64,000 nt of DNA from Pseudomonadota bacterium (GCA_021781515.1 JAJXWR010000001.1:1-64000), one strand, 5' to 3'. Shown: positions 18,477-31,207, counted from the stretch's first letter. A program made the numbers and translations. The notes: generated from the letters alone by a model not told the origin.

Positions 18477-20128
18477 GGGGCAGCCCCTGTATCCGGTGAT
18501 TGACTGTAAAACTGACGGTATTGGTTGCGTAACGTTACCTTGGACAGTTTGCCGGTCGCAGAATGTGGCAATTCAGGGACAGTAACAATCGAATCCGGTA
18601 GCCACCACCGAGCCACCCGTTCTGCAAGATGGTCGCGCAAAGCCGACAAGTCGGTGTTGCCGGTTGGACTGACGATCAGCATCAGTGGTCGCTCGGCCCA
18701 GCGAGGATGGGGAATGCCTACCACACAGGCCTCAAGAATGCCCGGAAATGACATGGCTGCATTTTCCAGTTCAATGGAACTGATCCATTCACCGCCGGAT
18801 TTGATGACATCTTTATCCCGATCAACGATTTGCATGGTCTCATCAGCGTCAATGGTGGCGATATCACCGGTATTAAACCAGCCGTTGGCAAAGGCCGACA
18901 AATCCTCGTGGCGGAAATAACGTTGCGCTACCCAGGGACCGCGCACATGTAATACTCCAAACGTCTTGCCATCATGGGGTAAAGGGCGGAGATGTTCGTC
19001 AAAAATTTGCAGTTCAATTCCGAAAACCGGACGACCCTGCTTGAGTTGGTGCTGGTAGCGCAGCGCCGGTGCCATGGATTGTAGTGCCGGGGTAGGCAGA
19101 TTGATCGTGCCAAGGGGGGATAATTCGGTCATGCCCCATGCATGAATGACATAACTTTGATGGACTTCTGCAAATTCGCGAATCATGCTGAGCGGTGCGG
19201 CAGAGCCACCCACAACAACACGGGACACATTTTTGAGCTGCAACTGGTGCTCGCGCAGGTAATTTAGCAAGGTGAGCCAGATCGTTGGGACTCCCAACAG
19301 CAGATCCACCTGTTCAGCAACAATCAGTTCATACAGCGATGCTCCATCCAGCGCAGCACCGGGTAAAACCAGTCGGGCACCCATCATGGCGGCTGCATAC
19401 GGGGTGCCCCAGGCGCAGACGTGAAACATGGGAACCACAGGCAACAGGCAGGTGTGCGGCGTAATCCCCAGCGCATCGGTGCGACAGGCGGCCATGGCGT
19501 GCAGTAAAACAGAATAATGCGAATACAGCACACCTTTGGGATTGCCGGTGGTGCCGGAGGTGTAACACAAGGCACTGGCCTCCGCATCACTAAAACGTGG
19601 CCAGTGAAACTGGTGATGAAAAGCAGCAATCCAGGTTTCATAACAGAGAAAGTTGCTATCCGGGGGCATGTGGGCCGCATCAGTCAGTACGATAATCTGC
19701 TCAACAGAAGGCAGTTCCGGGAGCAAAGAGAGGACCAAGGGAAGAAAACTGCAATCAACCAAGAGTAGTCGATCGGTTGCATGATTGATCATGTAACGGA
19801 TCTGTTCAGGAAAAAGCCGCGGATTAATGGTATGGATGATGGCTCCAACGCCGGAAATGGCATAATAAGCTTCCATGTGGCGGTGGGTATTCCATGCCAG
19901 TGTAGCAATGCGATCACCGGCGATCACTCCATAGTCTGTCAGTGCTTGTGCCAGTTGCCGGGAACGTCGGGCGAGTTGCAGATAGCTGTGGCGCACGATG
20001 CCGCTTTCAATATGCCGACTGACCACTTCGTTCTCAGGGTACAGGCGAGCTGCATGTTCAATCAGGTCGCTGATAAGTAATGGGCGATTCATCATCAAGC
20101 CGTGCATGGTGTTTACCCAAGTAAGCAA
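18473..20128 (-). CDS. Acyl-CoA synthetase (AMP-dependent ligase)
   Basis: [31 protein letters not shown] and [17 protein letters not shown] motifs. Confidence 0.9.
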   Translation of the reverse strand: MLTWVNTMHGLMMNRPLLISDLIEHAARLYPENEVVSRHIESGIVRHSYLQLARRSRQLAQALTDYGVIAGDRIATLAWNTHRHMEAYYAISGVGAIIHTINPRLFPEQIRYMINHATDRLLLVDCSFLPLVLSLLPELPSVEQIIVLTDAAHMPPDSNFLCYETWIAAFHHQFHWPRFSDAEASALCYTSGTTGNPKGVLYSHYSVLLHAMAACRTDALGITPHTCLLPVVPMFHVCAWGTPYAAAMMGARLVLPGAALDGASLYELIVAEQVDLLLGVPTIWLTLLNYLREHQLQLKNVSRVVVGGSAAPLSMIREFAEVHQSYVIHAWGMTELSPLGTINLPTPALQSMAPALRYQHQLKQGRPVFGIELQIFDEHLRPLPHDGKTFGVLHVRGPWVAQRYFRHEDLSAFANGWFNTGDIATIDADETMQIVDRDKDVIKSGGEWISSIELENAAMSFPGILEACVVGIPHPRWAERPLMLIVSPTGNTDLSALRDHLAERVARWWLPDSIVTVPELPHSATGKLSKVTLRNQYRQFYSQSPDTGAAP

Positions 20129-20376
20129 TAGATTGCATTAGCATAGAATAGGCTTAAAAGGTCTGCCTGTGGATCTGTTGAGTTATTTGTGCAATCGAAC
20201 GACGCAGCCTCTTGCAATTGCAGGAGAAGAACGATATATTTACCGCCCCTGATGAAAGCACTCAGGCGTTTACATTCGGAGCATCGTTTCCGAAACAGGA
20301 TTATTACAGGCACAAGGCGAAATAAGTCGCCGAGTGTCTTTGTTGTATTTTTGCGAACAAGTATGGAGTCCGGTGC

Positions 20377-20688
20377 ATGGCAAACCAGAGAATACGTATT
20401 CGCCTCAAGGCGTTCGATCATCGACTGATTGATCAGTCGGCGGTAGAAATAGTTGATACGGCCAAGCGGACGGGGGCGCAGGTGTGTGGTCCAATACCCA
20501 TGCCTACCCGTATTGAGCGGTTTAACGTGCTGACGTCGCCGCATGTCAATAAAGATGCGCGGGATCAGTACGAAATAAGGACACATAGTCGGCTGGTGGA
20601 TATTGTGCAGCCGACAGACAAGACCGTTGATGCCCTGATGAAGCTGGAACTGGCGGCCGGGGTAGATGTGCAGATCAGTTTGGGCTGA
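20377..20688 (+). CDS. rpsJ: 30S ribosomal protein S10
   Basis: [22 protein letters not shown]...[32 protein letters not shown]. Confidence 0.98.
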   Translation: MANQRIRIRLKAFDHRLIDQSAVEIVDTAKRTGAQVCGPIPMPTRIERFNVLTSPHVNKDARDQYEIRTHSRLVDIVQPTDKTVDALMKLELAAGVDVQISLG

Positions 20689-20727
20689 GAAGCGTTAGCG
20701 ATTACGCTTGAGAGCGGGGTTAATGGT

Positions 20728-21366
20728 ATGACAATAGGTTTGGTCGGTCGAAAAATAGGCATGACACGGGTCTTTACTGAAGCAGGTGTCTCAGTGCCTG
20801 TAACAGTTATTGAGGTGGAAGCGAACCGTGTCACCCAGATTCGTACTAAAGAATCAGAAGGCTATGAAGCGGTGCAGATCACTACAGGGGAACGTCGTGC
20901 TTCTCGGGTGAGCAAAGCGATGGCCGGGCACTTTGCCAAAGCCGGTGTATTGGCTGGACGTGGTGTCTGGGAATTTCGTGCAACTGCAGATGAGTTGCAG
21001 GCGTTACAGCCCGGTAGTGAATTAACCGTTGAACAGTTCAGCGTAGGGCAGATTGTTGATGTGACTGGAGTCAGCAAGGGGAAAGGGTTTCAGGGCGGTG
21101 TAAAACGCTGGAATTTCCGCACCCAAGATGCAACGCATGGCAACTCGGTCTCGCATCGTGTGCATGGTTCTACAGGACAAAATCAAAGTCCGGGCAAGGT
21201 TTTCAAAGGCAAGAAAATGGCCGGGCACATGGGCAGTGAAAGAGTTACTGTACAGGGACTGGAAGTGATTGCCATTGATGTGGTTCAGAATGTGCTGCTG
21301 GTTAAAGGAGCAGTACCTGGCTCGGCAGGTCGAGATGTTATCATCCGGCCAACGGCCAAGGCATAA
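20728..21366 (+). CDS. rplC: 50S ribosomal protein L3
   Basis: [31 protein letters not shown]; operon order. Confidence 0.98.
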   Translation: MTIGLVGRKIGMTRVFTEAGVSVPVTVIEVEANRVTQIRTKESEGYEAVQITTGERRASRVSKAMAGHFAKAGVLAGRGVWEFRATADELQALQPGSELTVEQFSVGQIVDVTGVSKGKGFQGGVKRWNFRTQDATHGNSVSHRVHGSTGQNQSPGKVFKGKKMAGHMGSERVTVQGLEVIAIDVVQNVLLVKGAVPGSAGRDVIIRPTAKA

Positions 21367-21379
21367 GGGGGATTAGCGC

Positions 21380-21982
21380 GTGAATCTTACAACAGTCTCC
21401 GGCGCTCCTGTCGAATTGTCAGAAGTCGCTTTTGGGCGTGAATTTAATGAAGCCTTGGTGCATCAGGTTGTCACCGCCTATCTGGCGGCTGGTCGGCAAG
21501 GCAGCGTCAAACAAAAAACCCGTGCGGAAGTTAGCGGTGGCGGCAAAAAACCCTTTCGTCAAAAGGGTACGGGACGTGCTCGTGCGGGTTCAATCCGTAG
21601 TCCACTGTGGCGTGGGGGGGGCAAAATATTTGCCGCTACTCCGCAAAGTTATGAACAGAAAGTGAACCGGAAAATGTACCGGGGTGCGATGCAGTGTATT
21701 CTCGCCGAACTGGTACGGCAAAATCGGCTGGTGCTGGTGGAAGACTTCTCTGTGACTGCGCCAAAAACAAAGGAGCTAATTGCCAAACTGCAGGGCTTAG
21801 GGGTAGAAAATGCGTTGATAGTGACCGATGCGGTTGATGAAAACCTGTATCTGGCAGCACGCAATATACCGCATATTGAAGTCGTCGATACCCGCGGCGT
21901 CAATCCGGTGAGTCTGATCGGCTATGAAAAGGTATTGATGTCGGTACCAGCGGCCAAAAAACTTGAGGTGGAATTAGGATGA
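21380..21982 (+). CDS. rplD: 50S ribosomal protein L4 (GTG start)
   Basis: [43 protein letters not shown]; operon order. Confidence 0.97.
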   Translation: MNLTTVSGAPVELSEVAFGREFNEALVHQVVTAYLAAGRQGSVKQKTRAEVSGGGKKPFRQKGTGRARAGSIRSPLWRGGGKIFAATPQSYEQKVNRKMYRGAMQCILAELVRQNRLVLVEDFSVTAPKTKELIAKLQGLGVENALIVTDAVDENLYLAARNIPHIEVVDTRGVNPVSLIGYEKVLMSVPAAKKLEVELG

Positions 21983-22278
21983 ATACGGAAAAAATTTTTC
22001 ATGTCCTGATTGCTCCGGTTGCTTCTGAAAAAGCGGTTCGGATCGGAGATGCCCATAATCAGTACGTGTTCAAGGTGCGGACAGACTCGACAAAAACAGA
22101 CATCGCCAAGGCCGTTGAACAGTTGTTCAAGGTCGAGGTCAATAGTGTCAATACCTTGAATGTGGCGGGAAAAAGTCGTCGCACCGGTAAAAGTATGGGC
22201 GTACGTTCCGACTGGAAAAAGGCCTATGTTTCGTTAAAACAGGGATTTGAAATCAATTTTACCGGTGCTGGCAAGTAG
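21979..22278 (+). CDS. rplW: 50S ribosomal protein L23
   Basis: L23 translation; overlaps rplD stop. Confidence 0.97.
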   Translation: MNTEKIFHVLIAPVASEKAVRIGDAHNQYVFKVRTDSTKTDIAKAVEQLFKVEVNSVNTLNVAGKSRRTGKSMGVRSDWKKAYVSLKQGFEINFTGAGK

Positions 22279-22290
22279 GGGGAAGCAATC

Positions 22291-23115
22291 ATGCCCATTA
22301 TCAAATGTAAACCAACGTCGCCCGGACGCCGCTTTGTTGAAAAAGTGGTGCATGAGCACCTGCATAAAGGTCGTCCGCATTCGCCACTGGTAGAAAGTCA
22401 AAACAAGTCCGGTGGACGGAATAATAATGGCCACATTACTACCCGACATATCGGTGGTGGTCATAAGCAACTTTATCGGCTGATTGATTTTCGTCGCGAC
22501 AAAGACGGAATTCCTGCAAAAGTTGAACGTATCGAATATGATCCTAATCGTACAGCGCATATTGCGTTGGTGTTATTTGCTGATGGTGAACGTCGCTATA
22601 TCCTGGCACCAAAAGGCTTGAATGCCGGAGATACAGTACAGTCTGGATCAGATGCGCCGATCAAGGTCGGTAATGCACTGCCGCTGCGTAATATGCCAGT
22701 GGGTGTTACCTTGCATAATCTTGAACTGAAACCGGGTCGCGGCGGACAATTGGCACGTTCGGCGGGAGCCAGTGTGCAACTGTTGGGCCGGGATGGTGCC
22801 TATGTGATTGTGCGTCTACGTTCCGGTGAAATGCGGCGTATTCATGCCGACTGCCGTGCCACACTGGGAGAAGTGTCTAACAGTGATCATAGCCTGCGGT
22901 CTTATGGCAAGGCAGGTGCAAAACGCTGGCTGGGCATACGTCCAACCGTGCGCGGCATGGCGATGAATCCGGTAGATCACCCGCATGGGGGCGGTGAAGG
23001 CCGCAACAAAGGTTGTCACCCAGTGACACCGTGGGGTCAGCCGACCAAGGGATACAAAACCCGTAACAATAAGCGTACCGACCGGATGATCGTGCGCGAT
23101 CGTCGTGTCAAGTAA
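22291..23115 (+). CDS. rplB: 50S ribosomal protein L2
   Basis: [39 protein letters not shown]. Confidence 0.98.
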   Translation: MPIIKCKPTSPGRRFVEKVVHEHLHKGRPHSPLVESQNKSGGRNNNGHITTRHIGGGHKQLYRLIDFRRDKDGIPAKVERIEYDPNRTAHIALVLFADGERRYILAPKGLNAGDTVQSGSDAPIKVGNALPLRNMPVGVTLHNLELKPGRGGQLARSAGASVQLLGRDGAYVIVRLRSGEMRRIHADCRATLGEVSNSDHSLRSYGKAGAKRWLGIRPTVRGMAMNPVDHPHGGGEGRNKGCHPVTPWGQPTKGYKTRNNKRTDRMIVRDRRVK

Positions 23116-23131
23116 GGCTGGGGGATAAAAA

Positions 23132-23407
23132 GTGCCACGTTCTCTTAAAAAAGGTCCATTTGTTGATGGCCACCTCTGGGCCAAGGTGGAAGCTGCTGCG
23201 GCGAGTAATTCCAGGAAACCGATTAAAACCTGGTCGCGTCGTTCGATGATTTTGCCGGAAATGGTCGGATTGACCATGGCGATACACAATGGCAAACAGC
23301 ACGTGCCTATTCTGATCTCGGAACACATGGTAGGTCATAAGCTGGGTGAATTTGCTCCAACCCGAACCTATCGGGGTCATGGTATTGATAAAAAGGCCAA
23401 GAGGTAG
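23132..23407 (+). CDS. rpsS: 30S ribosomal protein S19
   Basis: [15 protein letters not shown]; operon order. Confidence 0.98.
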   Translation: MPRSLKKGPFVDGHLWAKVEAAAASNSRKPIKTWSRRSMILPEMVGLTMAIHNGKQHVPILISEHMVGHKLGEFAPTRTYRGHGIDKKAKR

Positions 23408-23412
23408 GAAAT

Positions 23413-23751
23413 ATGGACAATAGCCAGCAAGGTGTAGCTGTATTGCGCGGTGCTCCTCTATCGGCACAGAAAACCCGTCTGGTGGCGGATCTGGTGCGGG
23501 GCAAAAATGTGGTCAAAGCGATGGAACTGCTGAAATTTACTGATAAAAAAGCTGCGCATTTTGTGGCTAAGGTGTTGCATTCGGCGATATCCAATGCAGA
23601 AAACAATCTGGGAATGGATGTTGATGGGTTGAAAGTGACGACCATATATGTTGATGAGGGCATCACTCTCAAACGTATTCGTCCCCGGGCTAAAGGCCGG
23701 GCTGACCGCATCAGTAAACGTACCTGCCACATCACTGTAGCTGTTTCGTAG
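23413..23751 (+). CDS. rplV: 50S ribosomal protein L22
   Basis: [33 protein letters not shown]. Confidence 0.97.
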   Translation: MDNSQQGVAVLRGAPLSAQKTRLVADLVRGKNVVKAMELLKFTDKKAAHFVAKVLHSAISNAENNLGMDVDGLKVTTIYVDEGITLKRIRPRAKGRADRISKRTCHITVAVS

Positions 23752-23768
23752 AAACGGGAGCAACAAAT

Positions 23769-24503
23769 ATGGGTCAAAAAGTCAATCCCGTTGGAATACG
23801 TCTTGGTATTGTACGGGCACACAATTCAACATGGTATGCGAAGCCAAAAGACTATCCGCGTTTTCTGCTGGCCGATCTTAAGGCGCGCACTTTTCTATAC
23901 GCCCGGCTGAAGCAGGCATCGTTAGGTAAAATTACCATATTGCGACCTTCGGATCGCGCAGATGTATGGATTTCTACCGCGCGCCCCGGTGTCGTCATTG
24001 GCAAGAAAGGCGAGGATGTTGGAAAACTCCAGGCAGCGCTGACGAAAATCATGGGTTGTGCAGTGGCTGTGCATATTGATGAAATCAAAAAACCGGATCT
24101 TGATGCGCGATTGGTCGCCGAAGGGATTGCCTCGCAACTGGAACGTCGGGTCATGTTTCGCCGGGCAATGAAGCGAGCCGTGCAGAATACGCTGAGATCG
24201 GGTGCCAAAGGGGTGAAGATTGAGGTGTCCGGACGCTTGGGTGGCGCCGAAATCGCACGTACCGAATGGTATCGTGAAGGGCGGGTACCGCTGCATACCT
24301 TGCGTGCAGACATTGATTATTGCACGGCGCGTGCAGAGACTACTTACGGCACTATTGGCGTCAAAGTGTGGATTTTTAAAGGTGAAATTCTGGGGGGGAT
24401 GGAGCAGGTAGCGGCCCAGGCCCAGGCAGCGACTCAGCAGCCAGCTGCAGAAGAAACGGTGCGTCCGAACAAAAAACGTTCGGGCAGACATGACAGGGGT
24501 TGA
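23769..24503 (+). CDS. rpsC: 30S ribosomal protein S3
   Basis: [27 protein letters not shown]. Confidence 0.98.
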   Translation: MGQKVNPVGIRLGIVRAHNSTWYAKPKDYPRFLLADLKARTFLYARLKQASLGKITILRPSDRADVWISTARPGVVIGKKGEDVGKLQAALTKIMGCAVAVHIDEIKKPDLDARLVAEGIASQLERRVMFRRAMKRAVQNTLRSGAKGVKIEVSGRLGGAEIARTEWYREGRVPLHTLRADIDYCTARAETTYGTIGVKVWIFKGEILGGMEQVAAQAQAATQQPAAEETVRPNKKRSGRHDRG

Positions 24504-24509
24504 TGAAAA

Positions 24510-24923
24510 ATGTTACAGCCTAAACGTACCAAATTTCGCAAAATGCATAAAGGGCGTAACCGGGGATTAGCACACCGTGGCAGTGATGTTGATTTTGGCT
24601 CAATCGGGCTGAAATCTATAGAACGTGGCCGGATTACCTCGCGGCAGATTGAATCTGCCCGGCGTGCGATTGTTCGGCGCATTAAACGTGGTGGTAAAAT
24701 TTTTATCCGGGTATTTCCAGATAAACCAATCACTGCCAAACCACTGGAAGTGCGTATGGGTAATGGCAAAGGCAATGTCGAGTATTGGGTGGCTGAAGTG
24801 CAACCTGGAAAAATGCTCTATGAGATCGAAGGGGTTCCTGAAGATCTGGCGCGGGAAGCGTTTACTCTCGCCGCTGCCAAGTTACCTTTGAAAACGACCA
24901 TCGTAACTCGCACGGTGATGTAA
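24510..24923 (+). CDS. rplP: 50S ribosomal protein L16
   Basis: [19 protein letters not shown]. Confidence 0.98.
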   Translation: MLQPKRTKFRKMHKGRNRGLAHRGSDVDFGSIGLKSIERGRITSRQIESARRAIVRRIKRGGKIFIRVFPDKPITAKPLEVRMGNGKGNVEYWVAEVQPGKMLYEIEGVPEDLAREAFTLAAAKLPLKTTIVTRTVM

Positions 24924-25112
24924 ATGGATACTAAAGCTTTAAGAGAAAAAAACTCGGAAGAACTGAATACCGCATTATTTAATCTGTTGCGTGAGCAGTT
25001 TGAATTGCGGATGGCCAAGTCCCAGGATGCGCTGAAGAAAAATCATCGGGTGCGGGAAGTTCGTCGTTCGATTGCACGCATCAAGACGATTATGGCAGAA
25101 AAGCAGGGTTAA
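24924..25112 (+). CDS. rpmC: 50S ribosomal protein L29
   Basis: L29 translation and operon order. Confidence 0.95.
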   Translation: MDTKALREKNSEELNTALFNLLREQFELRMAKSQDALKKNHRVREVRRSIARIKTIMAEKQG

Positions 25113-25118
25113 CTTAAG

Positions 25119-25397
25119 ATGACTGATCAGACAAATGTCGACAAGAAAATTCAACGCCAGCTCACTGGAAAAGTAGTGAGTGACAAAATGGAAAAATCCA
25201 TTGTGGTGTTGATTGAACGGAAAGTAAAACATCCAAAATACGGCAAATATGTGACACGCAGTACGCGTATTCATGCGCATGATGCCGAAAACAGTTGTCG
25301 TGAGGGAGATACTGTGACGATTCAGGAATGTCGTCCTTTATCCAAAACCAAGGCCTGGAAGCTGGTGCAGATTATTGAAAAGGCAGCCTCAGCATAA
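25119..25397 (+). CDS. rpsQ: 30S ribosomal protein S17
   Basis: [31 protein letters not shown]. Confidence 0.97.
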   Translation: MTDQTNVDKKIQRQLTGKVVSDKMEKSIVVLIERKVKHPKYGKYVTRSTRIHAHDAENSCREGDTVTIQECRPLSKTKAWKLVQIIEKAASA

Positions 25398-25534
25398 ATT
25401 CTGGTGCTTGCAACTGAGCAAGGCTTAAGGTAGCATGTGCGCCTTTTATGTGGTATCGGGTCCGGTATCCAGGTTGGAATTAACCAGAAAAATTCTGGTC
25501 GTGGGCCGTGATCGGCAGGCAGGAGAGAGTAATT

Positions 25535-25903
25535 ATGATACAAACCGAAACAATGCTTGATGTGGCAGACAACAGTGGGGCACGCCGGGTGTTGTGCATC
25601 AAGGTGTTGGGCGGTTCCCACCGCCGCTATGCCACTGTAGGGGATGTCATCAAGGTGACGGTCAAGGAAGCAATTCCGCGTGGCAAGGTCAAAAAAGGCG
25701 ATGTCATGAATGCAGTGGTTGTGCGTACACGGCACGGAGTGCGACGTCCGGATGGATCGATTATCCGTTTTGATGATAATGCGGCCGTGCTGCTAAACAA
25801 TCAGAAAGCACCGGTAGGGACTCGTATATTTGGCCCCGTGACCCGTGAACTGCGTTCAGAGCAGTTTATGAAAATTATTTCCCTGGCTCCTGAAGTCCTG
25901 TGA
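25535..25903 (+). CDS. rplN: 50S ribosomal protein L14
   Basis: [27 protein letters not shown]; start corrected downstream of the ORF-track start. Confidence 0.98.
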   Translation: MIQTETMLDVADNSGARRVLCIKVLGGSHRRYATVGDVIKVTVKEAIPRGKVKKGDVMNAVVVRTRHGVRRPDGSIIRFDDNAAVLLNNQKAPVGTRIFGPVTRELRSEQFMKIISLAPEVL

Positions 25904-25912
25904 GGTAGAGCG

Positions 25913-26233
25913 ATGGCTGCAAAAATCAAGATAAACGATGAAGTTATCGTTTTAAAAGGCAAAGATCGTGGGCGACACGGCAAAGTGCTTCGGGTGGAAG
26001 GGGAACGCTTTGTGGTGCAGGGTGTTAACCAGGTTTATAAAAATGTTCGTGCGAACCCGGATCGCGGTGTAGAAGGCGGAATCATCCAACGTGAAGCGCC
26101 TATTCACCGTTCCAATGTGGCACTGCTGAATCCAGCGACGCAAAAAGGCGAGCGCGTGGGATTTAAAGTGCTGGAAGACGGGCGTAAAGTGCGAATTTTC
26201 CGGTCATCCGGAGAAGTCGTCGATATTAAATAA
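25913..26233 (+). CDS. rplX: 50S ribosomal protein L24
   Basis: [23 protein letters not shown]. Confidence 0.97.
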   Translation: MAAKIKINDEVIVLKGKDRGRHGKVLRVEGERFVVQGVNQVYKNVRANPDRGVEGGIIQREAPIHRSNVALLNPATQKGERVGFKVLEDGRKVRIFRSSGEVVDIK

Positions 26234-26362
26234 TATCATCAGACGGCGATGTGATGGGATCAAACCCCTGATACGGTGCAACCGGCTGGTATTGGGTGTT
26301 TCCTCTGTAAAAAGAGATGTTCGTAAATAATGTTGAATAATGTTGAATAGGGTTTATGAATA

Positions 26363-26899
26363 ATGGCCAGACTGAGAGAAGTCTATAAAAATGAGATTGC
26401 AGCCCGCTTAAAGCAGGAGCTGAATCTTGAAAATGTGATGGAAGTACCGCGTATTACTAAAATCACACTGAATATGGGAGTGGGCAGTGCCGCCCAGGAT
26501 CGTAAAATGATCGATGGCGCTGTGGCCGATATGCAGCTTATTTCTGGCCAGAAACCCGTGGTGACGCTGGCGCGTAAATCAATCGCCGGATTTAAGATTC
26601 GCGAAGGCTGGCCGATTGGCTGCAAAGTGACCATGCGCGGCGACCGCATGTATGAATTTCTTGACCGTTTGATCAATATGGCAATTCCGCGAATTCGCGA
26701 TTTTCGTGGTTTCAGCGCAAAAGCCTTTGACGGACGAGGTAATTACAGTCTAGGTTTGAAAGAACAGATTGTATTTCCTGAAATTGATTATGACAAAATT
26801 GATCGTGAGCGTGGGATGGACGTGACCATTACTACGACCGCTCGTACTGATGAAGAAGGTCGTGCTTTGCTGCGTGCCTTTAATTTCCCTTTTAAGTGA
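26363..26899 (+). CDS. rplE: 50S ribosomal protein L5
   Basis: [50 protein letters not shown]. Confidence 0.98.
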   Translation: MARLREVYKNEIAARLKQELNLENVMEVPRITKITLNMGVGSAAQDRKMIDGAVADMQLISGQKPVVTLARKSIAGFKIREGWPIGCKVTMRGDRMYEFLDRLINMAIPRIRDFRGFSAKAFDGRGNYSLGLKEQIVFPEIDYDKIDRERGMDVTITTTARTDEEGRALLRAFNFPFK

Positions 26900-26908
26900 G
26901 AATTTGTC

Positions 26909-27214
26909 ATGGCTAAACTGAGCATGAAAAACCGTGAACTGAAGCGGCAGAAAACCGTGGCAAAATTCGCCGACAAACGGGAAGCGCTAAAGAAAGTAAT
27001 TAGCAGTTCTAAATCCACAGATGAAGAGAAGTGGGCAGCGATGTTGAAATTGCAGTCTTTGCCACGCAATGCCAATCCGGTGCGTTTACGCAATCGTTGT
27101 GGAATTACCGGCAGACCGCATGGGTATTTCCGTAAATTTGGTCTGGGTCGTAACAAATTACGTGAGGCCGTCATGAATGGTGATGTGCCTGGCGTCGTTA
27201 AGGCCAGTTGGTGA
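26909..27214 (+). CDS. rpsN: 30S ribosomal protein S14 (zinc-independent form)
   Basis: [36 protein letters not shown]. Confidence 0.97.
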   Translation: MAKLSMKNRELKRQKTVAKFADKREALKKVISSSKSTDEEKWAAMLKLQSLPRNANPVRLRNRCGITGRPHGYFRKFGLGRNKLREAVMNGDVPGVVKASW

Positions 27215-27224
27215 GGTAAGAAAA

Positions 27225-27620
27225 ATGAGCATGCAAGATACAGTAGCGGATATGCTGACCCGCATCAGAAATGCCCAGCAGACAAGAAAAGAACAGGTTT
27301 CCATGCCTTCTTCCAAGTTGAAGAAGTCCATCGCCGAATTATTGAAGACAGAAGGCTACATTGCCGGCTATGCGGTAGATGGCGAAGAAAACAAGCCGCA
27401 ATTGACACTGGATCTCAAGTATTTTGAGGGTAAACCTGTCATTGAGGAAATTCATCGCATCAGTCGTCCGGGACTTCGGGTTTATCGCAGCAAAGATAAA
27501 CTGCCGCGGATGAAACAAGGGCTGGGGATTGCCGTCGTTTCTACCAGTAAGGGGATTATGACAGATCGTGCAGCTCGAAAAGCCAACATGGGTGGTGAAG
27601 TGATCTGTGTGGTTGCCTAA
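27225..27620 (+). CDS. rpsH: 30S ribosomal protein S8
   Basis: [19 protein letters not shown]; start set by homology and the upstream rpsN stop. Confidence 0.97.
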   Translation: MSMQDTVADMLTRIRNAQQTRKEQVSMPSSKLKKSIAELLKTEGYIAGYAVDGEENKPQLTLDLKYFEGKPVIEEIHRISRPGLRVYRSKDKLPRMKQGLGIAVVSTSKGIMTDRAARKANMGGEVICVVA

Positions 27621-27635
27621 GGGAAGGAGTAGGTC

Positions 27636-28169
27636 ATGTCGCGAGTAGCAAAAAATCCGATCACCTTGCCCAAGGGTGTAGAATTTCAAAGAGATGGTTC
27701 CGTAGTTCAGATTAAAGGAACCAAGGGCACGCTGAGTCAGGTGATTAATCCCCTCGTTCAGGTATCGCTGGAAGATGGAACTGTGGTTGTAAAACCAATA
27801 ATGGAATCGGTTGAATCCTGGATGCACGCCGGCACGGTGCGCGCCAATATCAATAACATGATTGTTGGGGTGACCCAGGGTTTTGAAAAGCGTTTGCAAC
27901 TGGTAGGCGTGGGTTATAAAGCGCAGGCCAAGGGCAAAGTGTTGAACCTTGCCTTAGGTTATTCACACCCGGTGGATCATGAATTGCCTGAAGGTGTGAC
28001 TGCAGAGACACCTACGCCGACAGAGATTATTCTCAAGTCCGCCAATAAGCAGTTGTTGGGTCAGGTAGCGGCGAATGTGCGCGGTTATCGTCCGCCGGAA
28101 CCTTATAAAGGCAAAGGTGTTAAATATTCCACTGAAACCGTGTTGCGCAAAGAAGCTAAAAAGAAATAA
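27636..28169 (+). CDS. rplF: 50S ribosomal protein L6
   Basis: MSRVAKNPITLPKGV; GYRPPEPYKGKGVKY. Confidence 0.98.
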   Translation: MSRVAKNPITLPKGVEFQRDGSVVQIKGTKGTLSQVINPLVQVSLEDGTVVVKPIMESVESWMHAGTVRANINNMIVGVTQGFEKRLQLVGVGYKAQAKGKVLNLALGYSHPVDHELPEGVTAETPTPTEIILKSANKQLLGQVAANVRGYRPPEPYKGKGVKYSTETVLRKEAKKK

Positions 28170-28338
28170 AAGTTAGAAAGAAATAAACGAACGATACAGC
28201 AATCTGCGATCTGACGAGCGACTGCGCTGCAGTAGGCAGAGCAACGAACTAGTCAAAAGAGTGTCAGATTGCAGAAACTGAAATTGCAATAAGTTGCAGT
28301 GTACAGATTTAAAATGATTCACACAGGAGACTGGAGTC

Positions 28339-28689
28339 ATGCACGTTAAAAAAGAAGCACGTTTACGTCGTGCACGGTCGGGGCGTTTACGCATTCGTCA
28401 GTTGGGTGCGGTTCGCTTATGTATTCATCGGACTCCGCAGCATATTTACGCACAGATCATTGCCGGTGACGGGGATGCAGTCATTGCGGCCGCATCAACG
28501 GTAGAAAAGGTACTGCGTCAAGGGGGCACAGGCAATAAAGAAGCTGCAGCCAAAGTGGGATCGCTGATTGCTGAGCGGGCGCTCGCAGCGGGTGTGACGG
28601 CAGTGGCTTTTGATCGTTCTGGTTTTAAGTATCATGGTCGTGTCAAAGCATTGGCAGATGCAGCACGCGAAGCAGGTCTGGAATTTTAA
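28339..28689 (+). CDS. rplR: 50S ribosomal protein L18
   Basis: L18 pattern; [27 protein letters not shown]. Confidence 0.97.
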   Translation: MHVKKEARLRRARSGRLRIRQLGAVRLCIHRTPQHIYAQIIAGDGDAVIAAASTVEKVLRQGGTGNKEAAAKVGSLIAERALAAGVTAVAFDRSGFKYHGRVKALADAAREAGLEF

Positions 28690-28698
28690 GAGGGCGTC

Positions 28699-29202
28699 AT
28701 GGCAAAGGCAGAACAGCAGCAGGCTGAAGGGTATATTGAAAAGCTGGTAGAAGTGAACCGGGTCGCCAAGGTAGTGAAAGGTGGTCGTATATTCTCGTTT
28801 ACGGCACTGACCGTGGTTGGTGATGGCAATGGCAAGGTTGGTTTTGGACGGGGTAAGGCGCGAGAAGTGCCGGCTGCCATTCAAAAAGCGCTGGAATCAG
28901 CACGCAGAAACATGATTGCCGTTGATCTTAAGGGCACGACGTTGCAGCATCCAGTGACGGGAAGGCATGGAGCATCGCATGTGTATATGCAACCGGCTTC
29001 AGAAGGAACTGGGGTTATTGCTGGTGGGGCGATGCGTGCTGTTCTCGAAGTGGCAGGGATCAAGAACGTGCTGGCGAAATGTTATGGCTCGACTAATGCC
29101 TGTAACGTGGTACATGCCACTTTCAATGGCTTGAAGACCATGACCTCTATTGAAAAAATTGCAGAAAAACGCGGCTTGAGCGTTGCTGAAATTCTGGGGT
29201 AA
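28699..29202 (+). CDS. rpsE: 30S ribosomal protein S5
   Basis: [46 protein letters not shown]. Confidence 0.98.
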   Translation: MAKAEQQQAEGYIEKLVEVNRVAKVVKGGRIFSFTALTVVGDGNGKVGFGRGKAREVPAAIQKALESARRNMIAVDLKGTTLQHPVTGRHGASHVYMQPASEGTGVIAGGAMRAVLEVAGIKNVLAKCYGSTNACNVVHATFNGLKTMTSIEKIAEKRGLSVAEILG

Positions 29203-29205
29203 ATC

Positions 29206-29391
29206 ATGACTGAACAAAAAAAAGTACGTCTGACTCAAATCAAGAGCCGGGCGCACCGCTTGCAAAAACACAAGGCAACGCTGGATGGATTGGGATTAAG
29301 GCGTATTGGTCACACTGTAGAATTGCTTGATACCCCAGAGGTTCGCGGCATGATCAACAGTGTGCATTTCCTCATCCGTGTGGAGAATTAA
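29206..29391 (+). CDS. rpmD: 50S ribosomal protein L30
   Basis: [32 protein letters not shown]. Confidence 0.96.
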   Translation: MTEQKKVRLTQIKSRAHRLQKHKATLDGLGLRRIGHTVELLDTPEVRGMINSVHFLIRVEN

Positions 29392-29392
29392 C

Positions 29393-29830
29393 ATGCGTCT
29401 TAATGAGTTGAGTCCTGCTGAAGGCTCGAAGAAAGCTGCACGTCGTGTAGGGCGTGGTATTGGTTCAGGCTTGGGGAAAACCGGGGGTAAAGGCGTCAAG
29501 GGCCAAACCTCGCGTGGCAAAGGGAAAGTCAGAGCTGGCTTTGAAGGCGGTCAGATGCCCATTTACCGGCGTTTGCCAAAATTTGGTTTCACCTCCCTGC
29601 TGTCGCAGCAAACAGCTGAAGTGCGCTTGAGCGAACTGGCAAAAGTTGAAGGTGAAGCGGTAACGCTGGACACCTTGAAAGCGGCAGGTGTGGTTGTTAA
29701 AAGCATGAGAAGAGCCAAAATTGTGCTTTCAGGAAAAATTGACCGGGTCTATAAAATTTCAGGGGTAATGATCAGCGCTGGAGCACGGACGGCGGTTGAG
29801 GCTGCAGGTGGGCAGGTGGTTGAGGGGTAA
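29393..29830 (+). CDS. rplO: 50S ribosomal protein L15
   Basis: [38 protein letters not shown]. Confidence 0.97.
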   Translation: MRLNELSPAEGSKKAARRVGRGIGSGLGKTGGKGVKGQTSRGKGKVRAGFEGGQMPIYRRLPKFGFTSLLSQQTAEVRLSELAKVEGEAVTLDTLKAAGVVVKSMRRAKIVLSGKIDRVYKISGVMISAGARTAVEAAGGQVVEG

Positions 29831-29833
29831 GCG

Positions 29834-31177
29834 ATGAGTCGTTTAGAGACAGCGACCAAAAGGATTCAAAGTCCGAGCATGAAGGCCGGTTTGTCTGAAC
29901 TGACAAGCCGGATCACCTTTTTGCTGATTGCTTTGCTGGTTTTTCGCTTGGGAACCCATATTCCGGTTCCGGGCATAAATCCGGAACGTCTGGCGCACAT
30001 GTTTGAACAAAACAAAGATACGATTTTGTCGATGTTCAATATGTTCTCAGGCGGGGCGCTGCAACGAATGAGTATTCTGGCTTTAGGGATCATGCCTTAT
30101 ATCTCTGCGTCGATTATTGTGCAGTTAATGACCACGATCGTTCCGGAACTGGAAGCGATCAAAAAAGAAGGTGAGGCTGGTCGAAGGAAGATTAATCAGT
30201 ACACTCGGCTTGGTACCGTAGGTCTGGCTTTGGTGCAGGCAGTAGGCATGTGTGCGGGTTTAGTAAGTCAGGGGATCACCATGACCAGTGGTGCTACATT
30301 TTTCCTGCCGGCTGTAGTCAGTCTGGTTGCAGGTACGATGTTTCTCATGTGGTTAGGGGAACAGATTACAGAACGTGGCGTGGGTAACGGGATTTCCATG
30401 TTGATTTTTGCCGGTATCGTGGCAGGTCTTCCTGCGGCAATTGGACGTTCCCTAGAATCCGCTCGCCAAGGAGACATGAGTCCGCTGGTGTTGATTTTGC
30501 TGACCTTGCTGGCGGGTGGAGTGATCTTTGCAGTGGTCTTCATGGAGAGGGCTCAGCGTAAAATCACAGTAAATCATGCTAAACGGCAGACCGGCAGAAA
30601 AGTTTATGCGGCACAACAGAGTCATTTGCCGCTGAAGATCAATATGTCTGGTGTGATACCCGCCATATTTGCCAGTTCGCTGTTATTGTTCCCGGCCAGT
30701 CTGGCGACGTGGTTTGCTCATTCAACACATCCGAATGCGATTCAACGGGTGTTGACTGACGTGTCGCTGGCGTTGTCACCTGGTCAACCGCTGTATCTGA
30801 TTCTCTTTGCAATTTTGATTATGTTTTTCTGCTTCTTTTATACGGCATTAATGTTTAACCCTAAAGAAGTGGCTGATAACCTGAAAAAAAGTGGAGCGAT
30901 TATTCCAGGCTTTCGCCCAGGTGAACAGACAACCCGTTACATTGATACAGTCATTGGCCGACTGACGTTGATTGGTGCATTATATATGATCGCCGTCTGT
31001 CTGTTACCGATGATTCTGCAAATCAGCTTTCATGCGCCCTTCAGTTTTGGAGGCACATCATTGTTGATTGTGGTCGTGGTGGTGATGGATTTTATGGCAC
31101 AGGTTCAGTCGCATTTGATGTCGCATCAATACGACACCTTGCTTAAAAAAGCCAATTTGAAAAATTATGGCAATTAA
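29834..31177 (+). CDS. secY: Protein translocase subunit SecY
   Basis: [23 protein letters not shown]; multiple TMs; spc operon position. Confidence 0.98.
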   Translation: MSRLETATKRIQSPSMKAGLSELTSRITFLLIALLVFRLGTHIPVPGINPERLAHMFEQNKDTILSMFNMFSGGALQRMSILALGIMPYISASIIVQLMTTIVPELEAIKKEGEAGRRKINQYTRLGTVGLALVQAVGMCAGLVSQGITMTSGATFFLPAVVSLVAGTMFLMWLGEQITERGVGNGISMLIFAGIVAGLPAAIGRSLESARQGDMSPLVLILLTLLAGGVIFAVVFMERAQRKITVNHAKRQTGRKVYAAQQSHLPLKINMSGVIPAIFASSLLLFPASLATWFAHSTHPNAIQRVLTDVSLALSPGQPLYLILFAILIMFFCFFYTALMFNPKEVADNLKKSGAIIPGFRPGEQTTRYIDTVIGRLTLIGALYMIAVCLLPMILQISFHAPFSFGGTSLLIVVVVVMDFMAQVQSHLMSHQYDTLLKKANLKNYGN

Positions 31178-31207
31178 CTGGTTTTGTGTTTGTCAGGAGT
31201 TGACGAA

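Noticed and set aside
22816-27899. Several long minus-strand ORFs across the ribosomal operons (22816-23328, 23922-24491, 27339-27899)
   Set aside because: All oppose confidently identified ribosomal protein genes; typical mirror ORFs.
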